The notes: generated by a model not told the origin, from the sequence alone. Shown: positions 1-8,658, numbered from the stretch's first letter. The stretch: 64,000 nt of DNA from Streptacidiphilus sp. P02-A3a (GCF_014084105.1 NZ_CP048289.1:62001-126000), one strand, 5' to 3'. Made by a program: numbers and translations.

Positions 1-418
1 CCCGCCAGCCGATCAGCCACAGGGCGGCCTGCGAGCCGTGGCCGAAGGTGAGCGAGAGCATGATCGAGCAGACCGTGAACACGGCGAAGCCCATGTTGTA
101 CATGCGCACCCGGCCGAACATGTCGCCGAGCCGTCCGAAGGAGACCACCAGCACGGCGGTGACCACCATGAAGCCCATCATCATCCACAGCAGATAACTG
201 GTGTTCTGCGGATCGAGTGGGTTGAGCTTGATGCCGTCGAAGATGTTGGGCAGTGCGATCAGCACGATCGACTGGTTGATCATCACCATCAGCATGCCGA
301 TGGTGGTGTTGGACAGAGCGACCCACTTGTAGTGCGGTCCGTGCGGACTGTGATGAGCCAGTGGATCGGTTCCGGGTGGTTGCGTGGATATAGGCGGATT
401 GGCGGTGTCGCCAGCCAT
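1..418 (-). CDS. MFS drug exporter (DHA2/EmrB-QacA type), N-terminal part
   Basis: The reverse strand reads in one frame from an ATG at 416-418 to the window edge, so only about 139 N-terminal residues are present. A polar N-terminus of roughly 30 residues precedes a first membrane helix containing MVMINQSIVLIALPNIF, the TM1 region typical of 14-TM proton-driven multidrug exporters. A second helix follows, and then RLGDMFGR, the MFS loop 2-3 motif A (GxxxDRxGRR-like). AGGGA lies just upstream of the start. The substrate cannot be told. The family assignment rests on motif A and the TM1 sequence. Confidence 0.85.
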   Translation of the reverse strand, partial: MAGDTANPPISTQPPGTDPLAHHSPHGPHYKWVALSNTTIGMLMVMINQSIVLIALPNIFDGIKLNPLDPQNTSYLLWMMMGFMVVTAVLVVSFGRLGDMFGRVRMYNMGFAVFTVCSIMLSLTFGHGSQAALWLIGWR

Positions 419-522
419 GGAGGATCCCTCACTTCAGTGGTTGCTACCTACAACAATCCCAGGAGTGGGGAGGATTGTCACCCGGCTTCGGCTTTCCCGG
501 GTGGCGCCGAGGGCATGCCGAA

Positions 523-560
523 GGGCCCGGACCCCCCGTGTCCGGTGGGGGTCCGGGCCC
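523..560 (-). terminator. Perfect 14-bp stem-loop after the OYE reductase gene
   Basis: GGGCCCGGACCCCC (523-536) pairs exactly with GGGGGTCCGGGCCC (547-560) around a 10-base loop. It lies 25 bases past the stop of the reverse-strand reductase and before the MFS gene. There is no clear T tract, as is usual for streptomycete terminators. Confidence 0.7.
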
Positions 561-585
561 TGATCACGGCGCCCGGGGCGCGGGC

Positions 586-1680
586 TCAGGCGCGGGCGTA
601 CTGCCGGGCCGGGGGCAGGTCGGCGCCGAGTTCGCGGGCGGCCCGCCGGGGCCAGTACGGCTCGCGGAGCAGCTGGCGGCCGAGCAGGACCGCGTCGGCC
701 CGGCCGTCGGCGAGGATCCGCTCGGCCTGTCCGGGCTCGGTGATCAGCCCGACGGCGGCGGTGGGCAGCCCGGTCTGCTCGCGCACGGCGGCGGCGAACC
801 GGACCTGGTAGCCGGGGGCGACCGGGATGACCGCGTCCGGGAGGTTGCCGCCGGTGGAGACGTTGAGCAGGTCGACGCCGTGCGCCTGGAGCTCCTTGGC
901 CAGCCGGACGGTGTCCGCGCCGGTCCAGCCGACGCGCTCGTCCTCGGCGTCGCCCGCCAGCCAGTCGGTGGCCGAGGTGCGGAAGAACAGCGGCAGCTCC
1001 TCCGGCCAGACGGCGCGGACCGCGTCGACGACCTCCAGCGCGAAGCGCATCCGGTTCTCCAGCGAGCCGCCGTAGCCGTCGGTGCGGGTGTTCGAGTAGG
1101 GGGAGAGGAACTGGTGCACCAGGTAGCCGTGGGCGCCGTGGATCTCGGCGACCCGGAACCCGGCCGCCGCCGCCCGCCGCGCGGCGTCGGCGAACTGCTG
1201 GACGACGGCCGCTATCTGCTCCGTGCTCAGCTCGTCCGGCAGCGGCGACCGCTCGCTGAAGGCGAGCGCGCTGGGGGCCACCGGCGTCCAGCCGCCCTGG
1301 TCGGGGCCGAGGGCGGCGCCGCCGGTCCAGGGGGCGTCGGTGGACGCCTTGCGTCCGGCGTGGCCGAGCTGGATCCCGGGGACGACGCCCTGCGCGGCGA
1401 CGAACTCGGTGATCCGGCGCAGGCCGCGGACCTGCTGGTCGTTCCAGATGCCGAGGTCGTTCGGGCTGATCCGGCCCTCGGGGCTGATCGAGGTGGCCTC
1501 GGTGAGCAGCAGTCCGACGCCGCCGACCGCCCGGGCGGCGAGGTGCTGGAAGTGCCAGTCGTTGGGAGTGCCCGTCTCCGGTCCGGCGGAAGCGGCCGAG
1601 TACTGGCACATCGGAGCCATCCAGGCGCGGTTCGGAATCGTCAGTCCGCGCAGGGTCAGCGGCTCGAACAGGATGCTCAT
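586..1680 (-). CDS. NADH:flavin oxidoreductase, old yellow enzyme (YqjM/NamA-like)
   Basis: The 364-residue protein has the length of YqjM-type old yellow enzymes, FMN TIM-barrel ene-reductases that reduce activated C=C bonds with NAD(P)H. Visible family marks are the opening LFEPLTLRGLTIPNRAWMAPMCQYSA, which carries the FMN-site Cys of the YqjM class (MCQY), then HFQHLAARAVGGVGLLLTEAT, the QLGHAGRKA stretch, IHGAHGYLVHQFLSPYSNTRTDGYGGSLENRMRF, and a C-terminal VGLITEP...ADAVLLGRQLLREPYWP phosphate-binding region. The ATG at 1678-1680 has GAGGAC upstream. It is transcribed alone from the promoter at 1719-1747. The physiological substrate is unknown. Confidence 0.93.
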   Translation of the reverse strand: MSILFEPLTLRGLTIPNRAWMAPMCQYSAASAGPETGTPNDWHFQHLAARAVGGVGLLLTEATSISPEGRISPNDLGIWNDQQVRGLRRITEFVAAQGVVPGIQLGHAGRKASTDAPWTGGAALGPDQGGWTPVAPSALAFSERSPLPDELSTEQIAAVVQQFADAARRAAAAGFRVAEIHGAHGYLVHQFLSPYSNTRTDGYGGSLENRMRFALEVVDAVRAVWPEELPLFFRTSATDWLAGDAEDERVGWTGADTVRLAKELQAHGVDLLNVSTGGNLPDAVIPVAPGYQVRFAAAVREQTGLPTAAVGLITEPGQAERILADGRADAVLLGRQLLREPYWPRRAARELGADLPPARQYARA

Positions 1681-1718
1681 GGGGTCCTCGTCGGTGAGAG
1701 CGGGCGGCTGCCTCGCCC

Positions 1719-1747
1719 AGGTTAGGCGGCGTGAGAAATAATTGCAA
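1719..1747 (-). promoter_or_regulatory. Sigma-70-like promoter for the OYE reductase
   Basis: On the reverse strand TTGCAA (1742-1747) and TAACCT (1719-1724) are separated by 17 bases, close to a -35/-10 pair, and end about 40 bases before the reductase start. The AT-rich patch between them stands out from the GC-rich surroundings. The promoter was assigned by eye only. Confidence 0.5.
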
Positions 1748-1803
1748 ACGCATGGTTTTTCGGTGGCCGGGCCGCCCCGCCCGCCGGAGCAGGCAGACTG
1801 GCT

Positions 1804-1819
1804 TTGACGTCGGCGTCAA
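1804..1819 (+). promoter_or_regulatory. MerR-type operator/promoter for merR-trx
   Basis: TTGACG-TCGG-CGTCAA is a perfect inverted repeat (six-base arms, four-base centre), directly followed by AGGTCTAGCG. A dyad overlapping a TTGAC -35 box is the layout expected of an autoregulated MerR-family promoter. It lies 43 bases before the merR start and would drive both merR and the thioredoxin gene. Confidence 0.6.
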
Positions 1820-1861
1820 GGTCTAGCGTCGGCAGCACGCACACGGCGGAGGGAGACCGGG

Positions 1862-2281
1862 ATGCGCATCGGCGAACTCGCGGAGCGGGCGGGCACCACG
1901 ACCCGCACGTTGCGGTACTACGAATCGCGGGGACTGCTGTCCGCGCGCCGGGACGGCAACGGCTACCGCGCCTACGACGAGGCGGATCTGGCGCTGCTGC
2001 GGCAGATCCGGCTGCTCCAGGACTTCGGTTTCGACCTGGAGGAGACCCGGCCTTTCGTCGACTGCCTGCGGGCGGGCCACCCCTCGGGGGACTCCTGCCC
2101 GGCCTCGCTGGAGGTCTACCGGCGCAAGCTCGACGAGCTAGACGCCTGCATCGAACGGTTGCGGGCGGTGCGGTCGCAGGTCGGCGCGCAGTTGCTGCGG
2201 GCCCGGATCGAGGCCTCGGCCGAACGGCCGGAGCAGCCGGTGTGCGAGCTGACCCGGGCCGGCGAAGCCCGGGACGACTGA
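1862..2281 (+). CDS. MerR-family transcriptional regulator
   Basis: This 139-residue protein opens with MRIGELAERAGTTTRTLRYYESRGLLSARRDGNGYRAYDEADL, the MerR winged-helix DNA-binding domain. A helical segment around residues 85-125 would be the dimerisation coiled coil. A single Cys pair (C67, C78) lies in the linker between the two, so redox or metal sensing is possible but not shown. A palindromic operator sits upstream, and a thioredoxin gene follows 33 bases after the stop. The pair probably forms a thiol-stress unit in which MerR controls its own operon. Confidence 0.92.
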   Translation: MRIGELAERAGTTTRTLRYYESRGLLSARRDGNGYRAYDEADLALLRQIRLLQDFGFDLEETRPFVDCLRAGHPSGDSCPASLEVYRRKLDELDACIERLRAVRSQVGAQLLRARIEASAERPEQPVCELTRAGEARDD

Positions 2282-2314
2282 CGACGACGCAACGCTGACA
2301 GGACGGAGTGGGAC

Positions 2315-2662
2315 ATGGCCCGGATCGAGGGCGTGCTCGCGGTGACCGATGAGAGCTTCGCGGCCGAGGTGCTGGCCGCCGAGGGGCCGGTACTGGTGGA
2401 TTTCACGGCGGACTGGTGCCCGCCGTGCCGCATGATCGGGCCGGTGCTGGCCGAGGTCGCGCGGGAGCAGCGGGGACGGCTGAAGGTGGTCACCCTGGAC
2501 GTGGACGTCAACCCGGGCACGCAGGCCGCCTACGGGGTGCTGTCGATGCCGACGCTGATCCTGTTCGAGGGCGGCGAGCCGGTGAAGTCGCTGGTGGGGG
2601 CTCGGCCGAAGCGGCGGCTGCTCCAGGAGCTGGCCGACCGGGTGGAGTTCGCGGCGGGGTGA
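2315..2662 (+). CDS. trxA: Thioredoxin
   Basis: The protein has 115 residues, the normal length for a cytosolic thioredoxin. The fold signature is complete: VLVDFTADWCPPCRMIGPVLAEVA with a WCPPC active site (instead of the commoner WCGPC), then VDVNPGTQAAYGVLSMPTLILFEGGEPV with the cis-Pro loop SMPT. It would reduce protein disulphides using thioredoxin reductase. It is co-transcribed with the upstream merR. The CPPC variant may shift the redox potential; that point is inference. Confidence 0.93.
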   Translation: MARIEGVLAVTDESFAAEVLAAEGPVLVDFTADWCPPCRMIGPVLAEVAREQRGRLKVVTLDVDVNPGTQAAYGVLSMPTLILFEGGEPVKSLVGARPKRRLLQELADRVEFAAG

Positions 2663-2848
2663 GGTGTGAGGTGTGAGGGAGCTGGGTGCACCCGGTGGCG
2701 GGGGTGTGTGCGGATCGCGCACGGTAGCGCGTTCGCCGGGTGTGCGCCCTGCTCTTCGTCTTATTAGTCCGATTGGCTGGGTCCGCGTGTCACGCTGCTG
2801 GGCGTGAGGAGCACTGTGTGCTGATACGACGGGAGACGACGCCGAAAC

Positions 2849-4516
2849 GTGTCTATCGGAAGCGCTCTCAACCGACAGGGCCGATCACCTGGTCGGCAGC
2901 AGCCAGCGGGGCCGTCGGAGCCCGAGCCCGAGCCCGGCGCTGAGCCGGGACCGGTCGCGGAGACCCTGACCGCACCGGCGGGCGAACCCGGGCCGGTTCC
3001 GGCCACGGACCGGAGCCCGGCACCGGCCGCCGATCCGGGACCGCCGCCGGTGCTGGTGGTGCCGCCGATGCCGGACCATCTGCCGCTGCCGCCGCGCCAG
3101 GTCTACACCCCGATGATCACCGACGCGCCCGGGCTGAACTGGGTCGGCCCGGGTGACGCCTGGACCCGCGCCTGGGCCCAGCAGCCGCCGCAGGGGTCGG
3201 CGACCGCCGGGTCCGCCGCCGCCCCGGTGGTCCCGGCCGACCCGGCCTCGACCGGGTCCGGCACCGGGGTCGGCACCGGGGTCGGCACCGGGTCCGGCGG
3301 CGGGTCCGGGCAGCCGTTCCGGCCGCTGCCGCCGCTGCTCAGCCCGGAGACCGCGCTGGCGGTGATCCCGCTGGCGGCCCGGGCCAGGAACGCCGAGCCC
3401 GACCGGGAGCTGGTCCGGCGCAGCCTGGCGGCGGTCGAAGCCGTCGCCGACCGGGCGGTGGCGCACTTCTACGCGGTGCTGTTCGTCGGCAACCCGGAGC
3501 TGCGCTCGCTGTTCCCGGCGTCGATGGACCTCCAGCGGGACCGGCTGTTCCGCGCCCTGCTCGCGGCGGCCCGGGTCGCCGACGACCCGGCCGCGCTGGC
3601 CCAGCTGGTCGAGCCGCTGGCCCGGGGGCACCGGAAGTACGGGGTGCGGAACGAGCACTACGCCCCGGTGGGCGCGGCGCTGATCGCGGCGCTGGCGCGC
3701 TTCGGCGGCGGCGCCTGGGACCGGCACACCGAGGCGGCCTGGGCCCGGACGTACGCCGCCGTCTCGCAGCTGATGATCGCCGTCGCCGAGCGCGACGCCG
3801 TGGTGTCGCCGCCCTGGTGGCAGGGCGAGGTGGTCGCGGTGGAGCCGCTGACCGGGGAGGTCGGCCAGGTCACCGTGCGCACCGACCACCCGTACCCGTA
3901 CCGGGCCGGGCAGTACGCCACGCTGGAGGTGCCGCTGTGGCCGCGGGTCTGGCGGCCGTACTCGCTGGCCGCCGCGCCGCGCCCGGACGGGCTGCTGACC
4001 TTCCAGGTGAAGGCGGTACCGGCGGGCTGGGTCAGCAACGCCCTGGTCCGCCGGACCGGCCCGGGGGACGTGCTGCGGCTGGGCCCGCCCGCCGGGCAGA
4101 TGGTGCTGCGCCCCGGGAGCACCACCCCGCTGCTGCTGGTCGGCGGCGGCACCGGGATCGCGCCGATCCTGGCGCTGCTGCAGGAGCTGGCCGAACGGCC
4201 GCGGTCGCAGCGGCCGAAGGTGGAGCTCTTCTACGGCGCGCGCCGGGCCTCCGAGCTGTACGCCCTGGGCGCGCTGACCGAGCTGGCGAAACGTCACTCC
4301 TGGCTGCACGTCCGGACCACGGTACTGGAGGGTCGGCACCGGGGACTGTCCGGTCCGCTGCCGGACGTGGTGGCCGGCCTCGGGCCCTGGGACGAGTACG
4401 AGGCCTACCTCAGCGGCCCGCCGGCGATGGTGCGGCGCGGTGTCCGGGCGCTGTACGCGGCCGGGGTCGCCGAGGAGCGGATCCGGCACGACCTGGGGAC
4501 GGACGGCCCGGCCTGA
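2849..4516 (+). CDS. Globin-FAD/NAD reductase fusion (flavohaemoglobin-like) with long N-terminal tail
   Basis: The layout is a Pro/Glu/Gly-rich tail (about residues 20-165, including GTGVGTGVGTG repeats), a globin domain (about 170-315), and a ferredoxin-reductase-like module (about 330-553). In the globin, AVAHFYAVLFVGNPELRSLFP carries the B10-type Tyr, and ARGHRKYGVRNEHY carries the likely proximal His. The reductase shows RPYSLA (FAD) and VGGGTGIAPILALL (NAD(P)). Flavohaemoglobins oxidise NO to nitrate with NADH and O2. Typical members have about 400 residues, so the 150-residue tail is unusual. The GTG start is preceded by GGGAGA. It is monocistronic. Confidence 0.88.
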   Translation: MSIGSALNRQGRSPGRQQPAGPSEPEPEPGAEPGPVAETLTAPAGEPGPVPATDRSPAPAADPGPPPVLVVPPMPDHLPLPPRQVYTPMITDAPGLNWVGPGDAWTRAWAQQPPQGSATAGSAAAPVVPADPASTGSGTGVGTGVGTGSGGGSGQPFRPLPPLLSPETALAVIPLAARARNAEPDRELVRRSLAAVEAVADRAVAHFYAVLFVGNPELRSLFPASMDLQRDRLFRALLAAARVADDPAALAQLVEPLARGHRKYGVRNEHYAPVGAALIAALARFGGGAWDRHTEAAWARTYAAVSQLMIAVAERDAVVSPPWWQGEVVAVEPLTGEVGQVTVRTDHPYPYRAGQYATLEVPLWPRVWRPYSLAAAPRPDGLLTFQVKAVPAGWVSNALVRRTGPGDVLRLGPPAGQMVLRPGSTTPLLLVGGGTGIAPILALLQELAERPRSQRPKVELFYGARRASELYALGALTELAKRHSWLHVRTTVLEGRHRGLSGPLPDVVAGLGPWDEYEAYLSGPPAMVRRGVRALYAAGVAEERIRHDLGTDGPA

Positions 4517-4547
4517 GGCGGAACCCTTCGGCCCGGGGCGGAACCCG

Positions 4548-5063
4548 TCAGCGGCCCAGGTCCTCGGCCAGCAGTGCGCGGATCCCCTCGATGTTGCTCG
4601 CCAGGTAGGCCCGCAGCGACGGCGGCACCACGTTGACCGAGGTCACGCCCTCGCGGGTGAACGGCAGCCGGACCACCTCGTACTCGCCGTTCGGCTCGTC
4701 CACCTCGGGTCCGTGGCGCTGCGACAGGTCCATCGACTCCAGTCGGCAGACGAAGAAGTGCTGGACCTTGACCCCGTGCGGGTGCGCCGGGTCGCCGTTG
4801 TCGTGGTGGGTGTAGGAGACCGTGTCGACGAAGGCCGGGACCAGGGCGGTGGCCTTGCCGCCGAGCTCCTCGGCGAGCTCCCGGTGCAGTCCGTCGACGA
4901 CGGTCGGGTCGGTCGGCTCGACCCCGCCGCCGGGAGTGATCCAGTACGGCAGGTGGTCCGGCTTGGTCCGCTTGATCAGGATGATCTCGGTGCCGTCCGC
5001 CGTGGCGTCGAGCAGGATGGCGCGTGCGGTGCGCTTGACCACAGGGCGGTCGGCGGGACCCAT
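4548..5063 (-). CDS. Nudix hydrolase
   Basis: The 171-residue protein carries a Nudix box at PGGGVEPTDPTVVDGLHRELAEELGG; the REL-x-EE-LG half is intact, while the upstream acidic position is less canonical. Nudix enzymes hydrolyse nucleoside diphosphates linked to another group, and the substrate cannot be read from sequence. The start at 5063 was chosen because GGAGGAAG lies directly upstream, whereas a start 14 codons earlier has no ribosome site. It converges on the globin gene, with 31 bases between the stops. Confidence 0.88.
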   Translation of the reverse strand: MGPADRPVVKRTARAILLDATADGTEIILIKRTKPDHLPYWITPGGGVEPTDPTVVDGLHRELAEELGGKATALVPAFVDTVSYTHHDNGDPAHPHGVKVQHFFVCRLESMDLSQRHGPEVDEPNGEYEVVRLPFTREGVTSVNVVPPSLRAYLASNIEGIRALLAEDLGR

Positions 5064-5175
5064 GGGCTTCCTCCGTGCATGATGCTTGCAGGGAGTGTGC
5101 CGCATGGGGCCACCGGTGAAACTCGTACACCGGAGCGACGGGTGCGACCGGCGCCGGGGCGGTCGGTCCGGACGG

Positions 5176-5553
5176 TCAGTCCTTGCCGTCGAAGGCCAGG
5201 TGCAGCGCCCAGGCCACGATGCTGATGATCAGCGAGCCGATCAGGGCCGGCATGAAGCCGCTGACGTGGAAGTCGAGGTTGAGTTTTCCGGACGCCCAGG
5301 AGGTCAGCCAGAGCATCAGGGCGTTGATCACGAAGGTGATCAGTCCCAGGGTCAGCAGGAACAGCGGCAGCGAGAACAGCTTGACGATGGGCTTGATGGC
5401 GAAGTTCACCACCCCGAAGATGAGCGCCACCAGGACCACGGTGATGGCCTTGCGCTGCCAGTCCCCCGCGGTGAGCGCGATGCCGTTGACGAACACGGCG
5501 GCGACCCAGATGGCCACCGCGTTGATCAGGGTCTTCCCGACGAAACGAAGCAT
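5176..5553 (-). CDS. Phage-holin-like four-helix membrane protein (PF04020 type)
   Basis: This is a 125-residue, very hydrophobic protein with about four predicted membrane helices (residues ~8-25, 35-55, 60-85, 100-120). It has the VNFAIKPIVKLFSLPLFLLTLGLITFVINALMLW core typical of the 'mycobacterial 4-TMS phage holin' family. Despite the name, these are chromosomal envelope proteins of unknown role, and no lysis genes are nearby. The start at MLRFVGK matches the family N-terminus; the longer upstream frame does not look coding. Confidence 0.85.
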   Translation of the reverse strand: MLRFVGKTLINAVAIWVAAVFVNGIALTAGDWQRKAITVVLVALIFGVVNFAIKPIVKLFSLPLFLLTLGLITFVINALMLWLTSWASGKLNLDFHVSGFMPALIGSLIISIVAWALHLAFDGKD

Positions 5554-5680
5554 GTCGCGATCGTCGCAGGCCACCGGGGTCCGGCGGAAGTATCCACGGG
5601 CCCTGGACGGCCCCTTGTTACCGGGCTGATTCACAGGGCCTGGTTCAATACGGGAAACCGACCACAGGGAGTGGAGTCCG

Positions 5681-5998
5681 ATGCAGGTATTCCGGCTGGA
5701 CGACCTGGACGCAGAGCGTGCCGCGAACCAGGGTGCGTATCTGCGCTTCCTCAACGAGCGCAACATGTCCGTCGGCCTCTACGCGCTGGACCAGGGGACG
5801 CAGGACCCGCAGCAGCCGCACGCCCAGGACGAGGTGTACCTGGTGGTCAGCGGCCGGGCGTCGATCACCGTAGGCGAGGAGACCACCACCGTCGGTCGCG
5901 GCAGTGTGGTCTACGTCCCGGCGGGGGTGGCCCACCGCTTCCACCACATCAGCGAGGACCTGCGGGTCCTGGTGGTCTTCTCGCCCCCGGAGCGCTGA
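5681..5998 (+). CDS. Small cupin protein
   Basis: The 105-residue single-domain cupin carries both motifs: PHAQDEVYLVVSGRASITVG (metal ligands His/Asp/Glu) and GSVVYVPAGVAHRFHHI (third His). Small cupins of this type may be metal-dependent enzymes or sugar/ligand-binding proteins. tenA follows after 6 bases, so the two are probably one operon. The function is not known. Confidence 0.88.
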   Translation: MQVFRLDDLDAERAANQGAYLRFLNERNMSVGLYALDQGTQDPQQPHAQDEVYLVVSGRASITVGEETTTVGRGSVVYVPAGVAHRFHHISEDLRVLVVFSPPER

Positions 5999-6004
5999 CC
6001 GGCG

Positions 6005-6697
6005 ATGACCACCAGCTTCAGCGACCAGCTCTGGGCGGCGGGCGACGCGGTCCACCGCGAGATCCTGGTCCACCCCTTCCTGCGCGGCCTCACCGACGGC
6101 AGCCTGCCGCGCGCCGCCTTCCGCCACTTCGTCGTCCAGGACTCGCACTACCTGCGCGACTACGCCCGGGCGCTCGCGGTCTGCGCCGCCAAGGCCCCCA
6201 CCGAGGAGGACGTCCGCGCCTTCGCCAACGACGCGGTGGGCGCGCTGGCGGCCGAGCAGGAGATGCACGCCGACTTCATGGCGGAGCTCGGCCCGGCCCC
6301 GGCGGCGCCGGGGGGCGCGTCGAAGGACGCCGACGGCGTGCTGCCGACGACCCGCGCCTACACCAGCTACCTGCTGGCCACCGTCTACTCCGGCTCCTTC
6401 GCCGAGGGGTTGGCGGCGGTGCTGCCGTGCTACTGGATCTACGCCCGGGTCGGCGCGGAACTGCTGGCCAAGTCCTCCCCCGACCCGCTGTACGCGCGCT
6501 GGATCGCCAGCTACGCGGACGAGGAGTTCCAGTCCGTCGTCCGCCGGGTGCTGCGGCTGGCCGACCGCCTCGGCGAGGAGCTGTCCGAGGCCGAACGGCG
6601 GCGCGCGGCGGAGCACTTCGCGGTGACCGCCCGCTACGAGTGGATGTTCTGGGACGCCGCCTGGCGCGGCGAGACCTGGCCGGTCCCAGCCAGTTGA
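6005..6697 (+). CDS. tenA: TenA-family thiaminase II / aminopyrimidine aminohydrolase
   Basis: The protein has 230 residues with the TenA helical-bundle pattern: HPFLRGLTDGSLPRAAFRHFVVQDSHYLRDYARALA at the start and GLAAVLPCYWIYARVG with the catalytic Cys (C142). TenA enzymes hydrolyse thiamine-breakdown pyrimidines so they can re-enter thiamine synthesis. thiC lies about 4 kb away, but no TPP riboswitch is visible here. It is coupled to the cupin gene. Some family members act on other C-N bonds, so the exact substrate is open. Confidence 0.88.
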   Translation: MTTSFSDQLWAAGDAVHREILVHPFLRGLTDGSLPRAAFRHFVVQDSHYLRDYARALAVCAAKAPTEEDVRAFANDAVGALAAEQEMHADFMAELGPAPAAPGGASKDADGVLPTTRAYTSYLLATVYSGSFAEGLAAVLPCYWIYARVGAELLAKSSPDPLYARWIASYADEEFQSVVRRVLRLADRLGEELSEAERRRAAEHFAVTARYEWMFWDAAWRGETWPVPAS

Positions 6698-6836
6698 TCA
6701 GGGTCTTATCCGGGGTATCTCAGGGGCGTTACCCCTCTGCACGCCCAGGTGACGGCCGTACGATCGAGGCATCAGGAAAAAGCGGGCCCGGTGGCCCCGA
6801 GGCCCCGGGAGACCCCCGTGGGGGAGGACGGACATC

Positions 6837-7046
6837 ATGACTGAGATCTGGAAGTCGCTGCCCGGGTGGGTTCGCCACATCGTGGTTCCCATCATCGTGC
6901 TGATCGCCGCCTGGACCGTGATCTCGGCGGTCCTCGGCGCGGTCTTCGGCCTGGTGGGATTCCTGGTCAGCTGGGTGTTCAAGATCCTGGTGATCGTCGC
7001 GCTGGGCGCGGTGGTCGTGATCCTGGTGAAGAAGGCCTCGCGCTAG
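6837..7046 (+). CDS. DUF5326-type small membrane protein
   Basis: The product has 69 residues: a short amphipathic start (MTEIWKSLPGWVRHIV), then two hydrophobic helices (about 15-37 and 41-63) ending in KKASR. It matches the actinomycete DUF5326 family of unknown role. GGGGGAGGACGG precedes the ATG. It ends at a bidirectional stem-loop shared with the flotillin gene. Confidence 0.8.
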   Translation: MTEIWKSLPGWVRHIVVPIIVLIAAWTVISAVLGAVFGLVGFLVSWVFKILVIVALGAVVVILVKKASR

Positions 7047-7072
7047 GGCCGCGACCGGCCCAGGCAGAACGC

Positions 7073-7108
7073 GGAGCGCCCGTACCCGGTGAGGGGTACG
7101 GGCGCTCC
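7073..7108. terminator. Bidirectional terminator between DUF5326 gene and flotillin gene
   Basis: GGAGCGCCCGTACCC (7073-7087) pairs perfectly with 7094-7108 around a six-base loop. It sits between the stops of the convergent DUF5326 and flotillin genes. Confidence 0.8.
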
Positions 7109-7134
7109 TCAGTCGCACCGGAGCGTCAGCGGGC

Positions 7135-8658
7135 TCAGTGGTCGGAGCCCTCGGCCTGCACCGGGATCTGCTGCACCCGCGGCCCGGAGCCGTTCGGCGA
7201 GCCCGGCAGGGCCGGTTCGGCCTGGTCGGACTTCATCTGGTTCAGCAGCTGCCTGGCCAGGCCGAGACCGGTGCCGCCCATGGTCAGCGCCTTGGCGAAC
7301 ATCTCGCCCATGCCCTCGGCGCCGTTGAGCAGCACCATGTGCTCGACGTTGCCGAAGGCCGAAGCGCCGGCCCGGACGATCTCCGGCCAGTTCTCGGCCA
7401 GCTGCTGGGCCACCACGGCTTCCTGGTTCTCCGCCAGGGCCGCCGCGCGGGCCTTGATCGCCTCGGCCTCGGCCAGACCGAGCGCCCGCGCCGCCGCGGC
7501 CTCGGCCAGACCCCGGGCCTCCACCGACTCGGCCTCGGCCAGACCGCGCGCCCTGGCGGCGGCCGCTTCGGCCTCACCGGTGGCGCGCATCTCCCCGGAG
7601 GCGGCCTGGGCGTGCGCCTTGGTCGCCTCGGCGGCGGCCAGCGCCGCGATCTTCACCCGGTTCGCCTCGGCCACGGCCCGCAGTTCGGTCTCCTGCGCCT
7701 GGGCCTGCGCGGCCGAGATCCGGGCGTCACGCTCGGCCTCGGCGACCGTGCGGGTCTGGTAGGCGGCGGCGTCGGCGGGCTTGCGGACGTCGATCTGCAG
7801 CTGCTGCTCGCGGCGCTGGGCCTCCAACTCGGCGACCCGGGTCTCCTGGACCACGACCTCCTGCCGGGCGGCGGCCTCGGCCAGCGGACCGGCCTGCCGG
7901 GCCTCGGCGGTGGCCTTCTCCATCTCGGCCCGGTAGCCGGACTGCAGGATCTCGCTGTTACGGGTGGACTCGGCCTTGCGGGCGGCTGCCTCCTGCTCGG
8001 CCTGGGTGGCCGCCCGGTCCGCCTCGGCCTGCGCGATCCGCGCGTCCCGGTGGACGGCCGCGGCGTGCGGCGCGGCCAGGTTCTTGATGTAGCCGGTCGG
8101 GTCGAGGATCTCCTGGATCTGCAGCGAGTCGATGATCAGACCCAGCTTCTCCATCTCCGAGCCGGAGGCCAGCCGGGTCTCCCCGGTCAGCCGCTCGCGG
8201 TCGCGGATCATGTCCTCGACCGTCAGGCTGCCGACGATGGACCGGAGGTGACCGGCGAACACGTTGTGGACCCGGCTGCCCATCATCTTCTGCTGGTCCA
8301 GGAAGCGGCGCGCGGCGTTGGCGATCGACGCGTGGTCGTCGCCCACCTTGAAGATCACCACGCCCTTGACCCGCACCGGGATGCCCTGGCTGGTCACGCA
8401 CTCGACGTCCAGGTCGGCCTCGTTGAGGTCCAGCGACAGCTTGCGGACCACCTGCAGGCCCGGGGTGACCAGGGTGCCGCGGCCGGTGACGATGCGGAAG
8501 CCCAGGCCCTCCTCGACCCCCGCGGTCTTGTGCTTGGAGCCGGAGATGACGAGCGCTTCGTTGGGCTCGGCCACCCGCCACATCAACTTGAACAGCACGA
8601 TCAGAATGATCAGGACGACGACGACCGCGCCCGCGATTACGCCGATGAACATCGGCAC
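7135..8658 (-). CDS. Flotillin-like SPFH/band 7 membrane scaffold protein
   Basis: The 507-residue protein has one N-terminal membrane segment (about residues 4-28, VIAGAVVVVLIILIVLF), an SPFH domain (about 30-190, with EALVISGSKHK and GVEEGLGFRIVTGRGTLVTPGLQVV), and a long Ala/Glu-rich coiled coil (about 195-450; many AEA and EARGLAEA repeats). Flotillins organise ordered membrane regions. The NfeD-like gene 218 bases upstream on the same strand is the classical partner. Low-complexity GC-rich repeats in the coiled coil are normal for the family. Confidence 0.92.
   Translation of the reverse strand: MPMFIGVIAGAVVVVLIILIVLFKLMWRVAEPNEALVISGSKHKTAGVEEGLGFRIVTGRGTLVTPGLQVVRKLSLDLNEADLDVECVTSQGIPVRVKGVVIFKVGDDHASIANAARRFLDQQKMMGSRVHNVFAGHLRSIVGSLTVEDMIRDRERLTGETRLASGSEMEKLGLIIDSLQIQEILDPTGYIKNLAAPHAAAVHRDARIAQAEADRAATQAEQEAAARKAESTRNSEILQSGYRAEMEKATAEARQAGPLAEAAARQEVVVQETRVAELEAQRREQQLQIDVRKPADAAAYQTRTVAEAERDARISAAQAQAQETELRAVAEANRVKIAALAAAEATKAHAQAASGEMRATGEAEAAAARARGLAEAESVEARGLAEAAAARALGLAEAEAIKARAAALAENQEAVVAQQLAENWPEIVRAGASAFGNVEHMVLLNGAEGMGEMFAKALTMGGTGLGLARQLLNQMKSDQAEPALPGSPNGSGPRVQQIPVQAEGSDH

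Noticed and set aside
1719-1740. Possible iron-box (DmdR1) at TTAGGCGGCGTGAGAA
   Set aside because: Too many mismatches to the TTAGGTTAGGCTCACCTAA pattern, and the region is explained as a promoter.
5176-5553. Phage lysis gene
   Set aside because: The protein belongs to a holin-named family, but no endolysin or phage genes surround it.
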